A program made the translations under genes and the position numbers. This document shows positions 5,438 to 11,129 of a stretch of DNA of 11,129 nucleotides, in pieces (the first letter of the stretch is position 1; each line of letters begins with the position of its first letter). This DNA comes from Gorillibacterium sp. GTDB taxonomy: Bacteria > Bacillota > Bacilli > Paenibacillales > NBRC-103111. The DNA is taken from assembly GCA_014380705.1 (NCBI GenBank), contig JACMJI010000238.1, positions 1 to 11,129 of the forward strand, written 5' to 3'. The notes beneath the pieces were generated by a model. That model was not told the DNA's origin and made no database searches. It saw nothing but the letters and a program-made list of their open reading frames with translations.

Positions 5438-6634
5438 GTGAACGACTACTTTGTTGACCTGCACATTCATATCGGGAAAACAGAGCGTGGTGCATCTGTA
5501 AAGATAAGTGGAGCAAGCAACCTTACCTTTCGCAACATTGCGATAGAAGCGTCGGAACGTAAAGGGATTGAAGTCATCGGTATTATTGATTGTGCCTCCC
5601 CGAACGTACAGGAGGATATTCGGAACTGTCTTTATAGTGGGGAGATGGTTGAGCTGCCTGGGGGAGGCATTCGATATCGGGATACCGTAATTATTCTGGG
5701 AAGCGAGATTGAGGTTCGTGATCCTGGGATGGGACCTGCCCACCTGCTAACTTATTTCCCTTCATTAGCTGATATGGAGGCATTCTCGGGGTGGTTGAAG
5801 CCGCACATGAAGAACTCCTCGCTTAGTACCCAGAGAATTCGAACAACGGCTAGGGAATTACAGCAAGAGGTTAAGGATCGGGGAGGAATCGTCATTCCGG
5901 CCCATATCTTTACCCCGCACAAGAGCTTATACGGAAGCTGTGCAGACCGAATGTCAGAGGTCCTGGATACAGATGGGCTAGCTGCTGTTGAACTAGGTCT
6001 AAGCGCGGATACTTCGATGGCTTCGCTCATTCTTGAACTTGATCCGCTGCCTTTTGTTACAAACTCAGACGCTCACTCCTTAAGTAAAATTGGTCGAGAA
6101 TATAACAGGCTGAGGATGAGTTCTCCCAGCTTTAACGAGCTGATTAAAGCTCTCGCGGGGAGTAGAGGTCGCTCGATCATTAGCAACTATGGACTAAGTC
6201 CAAGGCTTGGTAAATACCATCGAACCTATTGTGAAAGCTGTGCGAGTGTGGTTGATGAGCAGGCTGCTTCTTCAACAGATCGAGCGGGAATGCCAGATCG
6301 CTGCTTATACTGTGGCAGTAAAGCTATTGTTCGGGGTGTTCTTGATCGGATCACGAGCATTGCGAACCGAACGGCGCCGGACCCTGCAATACGGCGCCCT
6401 CCTTACCACTATCAGGTACCACTTGAATTTATTCCTGGTCTTGGACCAAAGCTGCTTAATAAATTGCATATCCGTTTTGGCACAGAAATGAATATTCTGC
6501 ACCATGTTTGCCTTGAAGATCTCGAGAATACAGTCGGAGAGGAAATTGCTCGTAAGATTGTACTTGCTCGGGAAGGTGCTCTGCAGCTAGATGCAGGTGG
6601 CGGTGGGCGATACGGCAGAGTTGCAAAGCAGTGA
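5438..6634 (+). CDS. Endonuclease Q family DNA repair nuclease (PHP domain)
   Basis: This 398-residue protein starts at GTG directly after the nudF TAA. AAAGGTGG (5423-5430) within nudF is its ribosome binding site. The PHP metal site is visible: DLHIHIG (His9, His11), LGSEIEV (Glu90), AHLLTYFP (His102), IPAHIFTPH (His156) and NSDAHS (Asp211, His213). A four-cysteine zinc finger follows (CESC 265-268, CLYC 289-292). The C-terminus has helix-hairpin-helix DNA-binding elements, FIPGLGPKLLNKL (331-343) and LENTVGEEIARKI (362-374). PHP + Zn finger + HhH is the architecture of endonuclease Q, which nicks 5' of uracil, hypoxanthine, xanthine and abasic sites in archaea and some bacilli. Bacillus subtilis YqxK, often labelled a helicase-like protein, is probably the same family (from memory). 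The tail GGGGRYGRVAKQ is low complexity. It is the last gene before a change of gene content. Confidence 0.87.
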   Translation: MNDYFVDLHIHIGKTERGASVKISGASNLTFRNIAIEASERKGIEVIGIIDCASPNVQEDIRNCLYSGEMVELPGGGIRYRDTVIILGSEIEVRDPGMGPAHLLTYFPSLADMEAFSGWLKPHMKNSSLSTQRIRTTARELQQEVKDRGGIVIPAHIFTPHKSLYGSCADRMSEVLDTDGLAAVELGLSADTSMASLILELDPLPFVTNSDAHSLSKIGREYNRLRMSSPSFNELIKALAGSRGRSIISNYGLSPRLGKYHRTYCESCASVVDEQAASSTDRAGMPDRCLYCGSKAIVRGVLDRITSIANRTAPDPAIRRPPYHYQVPLEFIPGLGPKLLNKLHIRFGTEMNILHHVCLEDLENTVGEEIARKIVLAREGALQLDAGGGGRYGRVAKQ

Positions 6635-6648
6635 CATACAATCGATAT

Positions 6649-6677
6649 GCCTGTGATCCATTTGCAGGCTTTTATTT
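6649..6677 (+). terminator. Probable terminator of nudF-endoQ
   Basis: GCCTG (6649-6653) pairs with CAGGC (6665-6669), with possible wobble extension into the loop, and is followed by TTTTATTT (6670-6677). It lies 14 bases after the endoQ stop. The stem is short, so it is moderate at best. Confidence 0.55.
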
Positions 6678-6730
6678 GCTCTATCATAGGTAAGGTTCAT
6701 TCTGATTCTGCATCGGTATACGCACGGTGT

Positions 6731-6752
6731 TTGTTCATAAGGGCATGAACAA
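6731..6752. repeat. 8-bp perfect inverted repeat
   Basis: TTGTTCAT (6731-6738) pairs with ATGAACAA (6745-6752) across a 6-base loop, AAGGGC. No T-run follows, so it is not a terminator. It may be a regulatory dyad or part of the hairpin-rich spacer. Confidence 0.4.
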
Positions 6753-6769
6753 CGACAGTTGAGCCATCG

Positions 6770-6790
6770 ATCCTGCACGTTGTACAGGAT
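6770..6790. repeat. 21-bp palindromic repeat, copy 5
   Basis: ATCCTGCAC and GTACAGGAT flank the loop GTT, with one mismatch in the stem. Like copy 1 at 81 it is followed by AAA and a GCC, and by a second palindrome about 50 bases on (6821), so the pair repeats the arrangement at 81-154. Confidence 0.75.
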
Positions 6791-6817
6791 AAAGCCACAC
6801 ATTCGTAGATAACACTG

Positions 6818-6846
6818 AAAATCCTGTACAATGTACAGGATTTTTT
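6818..6846 (+). terminator. Terminator built on 21-bp palindrome, copy 6
   Basis: ATCCTGTAC (6821-6829) and GTACAGGAT (6833-6841) form a perfect stem on the loop AAT. The stem extends by AAA/TTT to 12 bp and runs into T6 (6841-6846). It is the cleanest copy of the 21-bp palindrome. It would stop readthrough from endoQ and, since the left flank is A-rich, weakly also minus-strand transcripts. Confidence 0.75.
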
Positions 6847-6873
6847 ACATGAATGCAGGGAAGAAAAGTAGTC

Positions 6874-7123
6874 ATGGAAGGCCTTGAAATTTTTTGCCCT
6901 ACGGAGCTGCCTCTTCCCGAAGGGGCGGCGGAGGTACTCGGAAATTCATTAAACTCCCCCTTGGTGAAAAGTGCAATTCTAACCCTTTGTGACCATGAAC
7001 AAGTCATCAAAAGCAAAAGGGGGTCATAAGAGAGCAATGAATCTGGAAGACCCTTATGAGATAATGAAGGTTGTTTATAGATACAAGGAATATCTAGTCT
7101 TATGGGATTACCAGAATGGCTGA
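6874..7123 (+). pseudogene. Small unknown reading frame apparently broken by one base
   Basis: Frame 1 from ATG 6874 (AGGGAAG 10 bases upstream) reads MEGLEIFCPTELPLPEGAAE and on to a TAA at 7027-7029, 51 residues. The frame one base ahead continues with plausible protein, AMNLEDPYEIMKVVYRYKEY then LVLWDYQNG, to TGA at 7121-7123. The two join without a break if one G is removed from the run AAAAGGGGG at 7015-7023, giving about 82 residues. This may be a frameshifted gene, a remnant left at a rearrangement, a sequencing error, or chance. I do not recognise the product. It lies between the terminator at 6818-6846 and the GH31 gene. Confidence 0.3.
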
Positions 7124-7165
7124 ACAATCAAGTACATTCCAAAAACATAGAAAAAAGGTGAAGAG

Positions 7166-10102
7166 ATGGATATCCAAAAATTATCCTGTGCAAGGGAGTA
7201 CATCCAGTCAATTGAAAAGGATGAGTCGTTTTACGGTCTTGGCTTGCAGATGAAAAGCTTCCAGCAGCGGGGAACCCGCAAACGGCTAAAGACGAATGCC
7301 GACCCAACGCACGACAACGGATCCGCTCACGTCGTGATCCCCTTCCTCGTAAGCACGAAAGGATATGGTCTCTTTTGTCCCGATGCCGTTTATCCGGAAT
7401 TCGATATCGGATGTACGGACCCGGATGTTCTGAAAATCGATCTGGGCGAAGGTGTACACGAGGTGATCCGGATAAAGGGGAAGGACATGAAGGATGTCAT
7501 CCGCGGCTATCACGAGCTGACGGGCCATCCGCAGCTACCTCCCCTGTGGGGACTGGGGCTGCATTATCGCGGGTATCTGGACTGGAATGGGGAGGAGCTG
7601 CTGGCGGCTGCCCGCAAGTTCCGGGAAATGGAGCTGCCCTGCGACATCTTTGGCCTGGAGCCTGGCTGGCACAGCAAGAGCTATCCCTGCACCTATGAGT
7701 GGAACAAAGAGCGGTTCCCCGACCCGAAGGCTTTCCTGGAGGAATTGCACCGCCTAGGCATGCGGCTCCACTTGTGGGAACATCCATGGGTGAACTTTGA
7801 AGCCAAGTTTGCGGATGAGATCAAGCCCTATTCGGCCCCGGAGAGCTACATGGGCGGCATTGCCCCCGACTTTGCGACTCCGCAGGCAAGGAAGCTATTC
7901 GCCGATCACCACCGGCATCTTCTGGATATGGGTGTGGACGGCTTCAAGCTGGATGAATGCGACGGCTCCGATCATACGGGGAACTGGTTTTTCCCGGACG
8001 ACGCTGTCTTTCCTTCTGGACTGACAGGTGCGCAGATGCACAACCAATACGGCCATCTTTACCAGAAAACCCTGCAGGAGCTGTACCGCGAATACGGTAA
8101 AAGAACGCTGCTGCTCTGCAGGGGCAACACCTCGGGGGCTTCCTCCTACCCGACGGTCTGCTACAGCGATCTTTATAAATTTCGGGATTACCTGACCGCG
8201 TTGGTCAACAGCGGAATTTGCCATGTACTGTGGTCACCCGAAATCCGGGAGACCGCCGATGAGGAGGATTTCATCCGCCGCGCTCAATTGATGTTTTTCA
8301 GCCATCACCCCCAAGTCAATGCGTGGTATAACGGAATTGCACCCTGGGACATCAGCGAAGAAGTATTTCGAATTTTTGGTTCATATGCCCGCTTGAGAAT
8401 GCGTCTGCTGCCCTACATCTATGGAGGTTTCCGGGCTTCCTATGAAACGGGAGATCCCTTCATCCGGCCGCTAGTGCTGGACTATCCGGAGGATTTCCGT
8501 GTCCATGGCATCGACGACCAATTTCTCTTCGGCGGCAGCATCCTGGCGGCTCCGGTCTACCGGGAGAAGAGCCGGGAGGTTTATCTTCCGGAAGGCCTTT
8601 GGTATGACTATTGGAACGGCCGTCTTCTGGAGGGAGGAGTAAGCACGCAGGCAGAAGCTCCCCTGGACCGGATCCCGCTGTATGTGAAGGCGGGTGCTGT
8701 AATCCCGTATGCGCCGGTACGTCAGTACGCGGAGGGCCCTGCCATTCCGGAATCCCTGGACGTTTACGCGGGTGCTAACGGACAGTTCAACCTGTACTTT
8801 GACGATGGCGAAAGCCTGCGTTATCAAGATGGCGAGTATGAGAAGTGGAGTGCGGATTACGCTGAGACATCATCAGGCGCGGTTCTACACATCCGCTTGA
8901 CGGAAGGAAAAGGTGGAATTTTGAGCGGACGAAAGCTCCGTGTCCGGTTTATCGGGGCGGTTTGTCCCGCCCGGGTTCTTTATCCCGAAGGGACGGGCGT
9001 CCAAATACCAGCCGAAATGGAACCCGCCGAACAGGAATGGTCTTATGACCGGGCGAAGCGGATCCTCGAGATGGATCTGGTTCTGAACGAAACGGATGTT
9101 ACCCTTTGTCTGGACGGCCGCTTGGGTAAAGAGCAGCTGGAGGGCCAGGAGTCCTGGGCACCTTTTTTGAATAAGCGCCACGCCATAACGGGAAGAAGTC
9201 GGGATAAAGACGATGAAGGCTGGCTGGAGTTGTGGAGAGAAGGACGCCGGCTCACGCCTTCCTTATACGAAGCGGCAAGGCTCGGAACCGTCATTGGAGA
9301 AGCTGCCCGGAAGTCGGCGGGGGAAGAAAGATTTCAGGAGCTGCAGGCAGGAGTTCCGGTTTCCCTGTCTCTGATTTTGGAGAACGACCGGGTGAAACCG
9401 GCCAGCTGCCTATGCATCGCAGAGGTGCAAAATGATAGTCTGAACCCGCAGGTGACGATCCGTCTGGACCTTTGCGCATCGCCGGGTTGGGCGGTCTCCG
9501 GGGTGGAAGACCGGCTGATCCTTCCGGCGGGGGTTAAACGCATCGTTTACTATGAGTTATCGCAAACCGGTGAGCATCAAGTGGGCTCTTTGGACGCCCG
9601 GTTGACGGCAACCGTTGAGCTGGTCGATGGCACGGCCCTGTATGAACGGTCCGGCGAGGCTTCCTGGGGCGGTTATGTAACGGCCTGGAACCATGCAGGG
9701 GTCCCGTACGAAGTGGAAGGACGAAACGGCTCCGCGCTGGTTGACGTATCCCCGCTCCTTCAGGGAGATGACGGTGGCTGTACGCTTCAATGCCATGTCT
9801 GGTCGCCGGTGAAGCTTGCGGCGCGCATTGAATTTGGCGCAGACCTGGCGGCGGAGATCGTCTGGAATAAGGAAGAGGTTCTTCAGTCGGAAGGGCAGGA
9901 GATAGCAAAGCCAGGGACACAGCTGGTTCCCATTACCCTGTCCAATGGGTGGAACTCGGTGTTGCTCCGCTTGCGTAAACGGGAGTGGGAGGAAGGCGGA
10001 GGCTTCTATTTCCGGATCGCCTGTCAATGGGGGTCTACGCTTTCAGCTCTCAAGTACGCGCTAGAGTCAGATGATAAAACACAGTCGGCGGAGAACGCCT
10101 AA
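7166..10102 (+). CDS. GH31-type alpha-glycosidase with long C-terminal extension
   Basis: This is a 978-residue protein. The ATG is set by AAGGTG (7155-7160), 5 bases upstream. The head is short: it starts just before FYGLGLQMKSF (22-32), so most of the N-terminal beta-sandwich usual in GH31 is missing. The catalytic (beta/alpha)8 barrel runs from about 125 to 420. The likely nucleophile is Asp263 in GVDGFKLDECDG, and the likely acid/base is Asp335 in SYPTVCYSDLYKF, in place of the common SGD motif. FFSHHPQVNAWY (377-388) and SYARLRMRLLPYIY (406-419) are GH31-like. Beta domains follow to about 605 (DUF5110-like, with FDDGESLRYQDGEYEKW). Residues about 640-978 are extra, beta-rich, and end in IVWNKEEV and LSNGWNSVLLRLRKREW, resembling a carbohydrate-binding beta-sandwich. 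No signal peptide is seen. The sugar released is not certain: alpha-glucosidase, alpha-xylosidase and alpha-GalNAcase types all occur in GH31. Confidence 0.85.
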   Translation: MDIQKLSCAREYIQSIEKDESFYGLGLQMKSFQQRGTRKRLKTNADPTHDNGSAHVVIPFLVSTKGYGLFCPDAVYPEFDIGCTDPDVLKIDLGEGVHEVIRIKGKDMKDVIRGYHELTGHPQLPPLWGLGLHYRGYLDWNGEELLAAARKFREMELPCDIFGLEPGWHSKSYPCTYEWNKERFPDPKAFLEELHRLGMRLHLWEHPWVNFEAKFADEIKPYSAPESYMGGIAPDFATPQARKLFADHHRHLLDMGVDGFKLDECDGSDHTGNWFFPDDAVFPSGLTGAQMHNQYGHLYQKTLQELYREYGKRTLLLCRGNTSGASSYPTVCYSDLYKFRDYLTALVNSGICHVLWSPEIRETADEEDFIRRAQLMFFSHHPQVNAWYNGIAPWDISEEVFRIFGSYARLRMRLLPYIYGGFRASYETGDPFIRPLVLDYPEDFRVHGIDDQFLFGGSILAAPVYREKSREVYLPEGLWYDYWNGRLLEGGVSTQAEAPLDRIPLYVKAGAVIPYAPVRQYAEGPAIPESLDVYAGANGQFNLYFDDGESLRYQDGEYEKWSADYAETSSGAVLHIRLTEGKGGILSGRKLRVRFIGAVCPARVLYPEGTGVQIPAEMEPAEQEWSYDRAKRILEMDLVLNETDVTLCLDGRLGKEQLEGQESWAPFLNKRHAITGRSRDKDDEGWLELWREGRRLTPSLYEAARLGTVIGEAARKSAGEERFQELQAGVPVSLSLILENDRVKPASCLCIAEVQNDSLNPQVTIRLDLCASPGWAVSGVEDRLILPAGVKRIVYYELSQTGEHQVGSLDARLTATVELVDGTALYERSGEASWGGYVTAWNHAGVPYEVEGRNGSALVDVSPLLQGDDGGCTLQCHVWSPVKLAARIEFGADLAAEIVWNKEEVLQSEGQEIAKPGTQLVPITLSNGWNSVLLRLRKREWEEGGGFYFRIACQWGSTLSALKYALESDDKTQSAENA

Positions 10103-10117
10103 AGGAGGAAAGAATCC

Positions 10118-11129
10118 ATGGCAAACGAGTACAAGTATCCTTTTACAAATGAATTCAAGGAGGAGCGGGGGACCACTTCTCTGGAACGCCGCGTGATTTT
10201 GCCGCAAAGGACGGTTCTCGCCAAAAGGGTGCGCCATTCTGAAGGGCCATGCGTGGCAGATGGAGGTCCGGCTGTTCTTGCGGCAGACAGCGAAGAGGCG
10301 TCTCTTGTACTGGATTTCGGCAGTGAAACGGTGGGGACGGTGACGGTCGAAGTGGAGATGCACCAGGCCGGCGTCCTGCGCTTTCACTATGGCGAGGATG
10401 TGGAGGAGGCGTTGCGCGACCATGATTATACCTGTGGCTGGTACGTCATGCCGAAGGACCGTTTTGAGTTGGAGGCTGGGAAGCACAAGCTGACCAATTA
10501 CGGCCGGAGAGCCTTCCGGTACCTTCGCCTGACGGCAGAGCCGGGAAGCGGAGAGGTCGCGATCGGCAAGGTATCGGCGGAGCTTGTCCATTATCCTGTT
10601 CAAAACCGCGGGTTTTTCTCCAGCTCTGACCCTCTGCTCAACCAAACGTGGGATATCGCCCGGAATACGACGAAGCTGTGCATGCAGCAGTATTATGAAG
10701 ACGGGATCAAGAGGGACGGGCTCCTGTGGGTTGGAGATTACCGGCTGCAGTTCCTGGACAGCTGGTTCTGCTTCGGCGACTGGAAGCTGGCGCGCAAGTC
10801 GCTGTACATGATCGCCGTTTCGCAGCGCGAGGACGGGGCGATTCCCGCAGCGGCGGGCAAAGGCGGCGGACAGCAGCATCCGGAGAACATTGAGTACATG
10901 CCCGGCGTCCCGCATCCTTTTCATAACGAATGGATCATTATCAATTACAATACCGACTTCATCTCCGGCGTAAAAGATTATATTGTGCTGACAAGTGATG
11001 ACGCCGTTCTTCCAGATCTGTGGCCATACGTGAAACGCACCGTGGAATTCCTGCGGAAGGATGTGCGGCTGAGTGAGGCTAAGCTGACCGACCATACCAT
11101 TATCACGGACACGTGGGTGGAGTACACTG
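10118..11129 (+). CDS. GH78-type alpha-L-rhamnosidase, 3' partial
   Basis: Open from ATG 10118 to the window edge (337 codons). AAAGGAGG (10101-10108) overlaps the GH31 stop and lies 9 bases upstream, so the two genes form an operon. An N-terminal beta-sandwich (about 60-160, with LVLDFGSETVGTVTVEVEMH and YGRRAFRYLRL) precedes the start of an (alpha/alpha)6 barrel. The catalytic signature YEDGIKRDGLLWVGDYR (193-209) matches the GH78 DGIKRDR.VW.GD region, where the acidic residues act as general acid and water activator. No signal peptide is seen. It would cut terminal alpha-L-rhamnose from oligosaccharides or glycosides imported into the cell. Related six-hairpin families are possible but less likely. 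Its G+C-rich codon use matches the GH31 gene. Confidence 0.85.
   Translation, partial: MANEYKYPFTNEFKEERGTTSLERRVILPQRTVLAKRVRHSEGPCVADGGPAVLAADSEEASLVLDFGSETVGTVTVEVEMHQAGVLRFHYGEDVEEALRDHDYTCGWYVMPKDRFELEAGKHKLTNYGRRAFRYLRLTAEPGSGEVAIGKVSAELVHYPVQNRGFFSSSDPLLNQTWDIARNTTKLCMQQYYEDGIKRDGLLWVGDYRLQFLDSWFCFGDWKLARKSLYMIAVSQREDGAIPAAAGKGGGQQHPENIEYMPGVPHPFHNEWIIINYNTDFISGVKDYIVLTSDDAVLPDLWPYVKRTVEFLRKDVRLSEAKLTDHTIITDTWVEYT

Noticed and set aside
6735..7127. A 130-codon minus-strand frame across the spacer
   Set aside because: Runs through the palindromic repeats and a terminator, has no ribosome binding site and a composition unlike the real genes.
10067..11095. A 342-codon minus-strand frame
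   Set aside because: Antisense shadow of the G+C-rich GH78 gene; the plus strand carries the clear catalytic motif and ribosome binding site.

Overview
The window looks like a chromosomal segment of a Paenibacillus-like, spore-forming Firmicute. The evidence is AGGAGG-type ribosome binding sites, T-rich rho-independent terminators, a MciZ (sporulation FtsZ inhibitor) homologue beside nudF and endoQ, and a Prli42-type small membrane protein. No rRNA, tRNA, CRISPR array, insertion sequence or transposase was recognised.

Layout. 1-134 is the possible tail of a glycosidase-like gene (weak call). 81-276 carries 21-bp palindromes, two strong terminators and a 60/61-bp tandem repeat. 277-801 has no convincing gene and is filled with degenerate 'TTAGTGAAGCAAA' repeats and an imperfect inverted repeat. 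802-903 (minus) is a 33-residue Prli42-like protein, divergent from a PepT-like M20 metallopeptidase at 1011-2159. The peptidase ends at a long hairpin terminator and faces a minus-strand pair of Opp/Dpp-type permeases (2277-4510). Just upstream of these on the same strand is a 53-residue mciZ (4563-4724). Divergent from mciZ, nudF (4868-5437) and endoQ (5438-6634) form an abutting plus-strand operon for nucleotide housekeeping and repair of deaminated DNA.

6635-7165 is an intergenic spacer with further hairpins, two more copies of the 21-bp palindrome, and a small reading frame that looks broken by one base. From 7166 on the base composition is visibly richer in G+C, and the content changes to sugar metabolism. 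There is a 978-residue GH31-type alpha-glycosidase with a long extra C-terminal region, followed at 15 bases by a GH78-type alpha-L-rhamnosidase that runs off the window. Neither has a visible signal peptide, so they probably act in the cytoplasm on imported oligosaccharides containing rhamnose plus an alpha-linked sugar.

The points most worth a second look are the two small proteins below the usual ORF length limit (mciZ and the Prli42-like gene), the paired 21-bp palindromes that recur at two distant sites, the permease pair with no ATPase or binding protein beside it, the unusual GH31 architecture, and the apparent junction between housekeeping genes and a sugar-degradation operon. I see no clearly new defence or mobile system.
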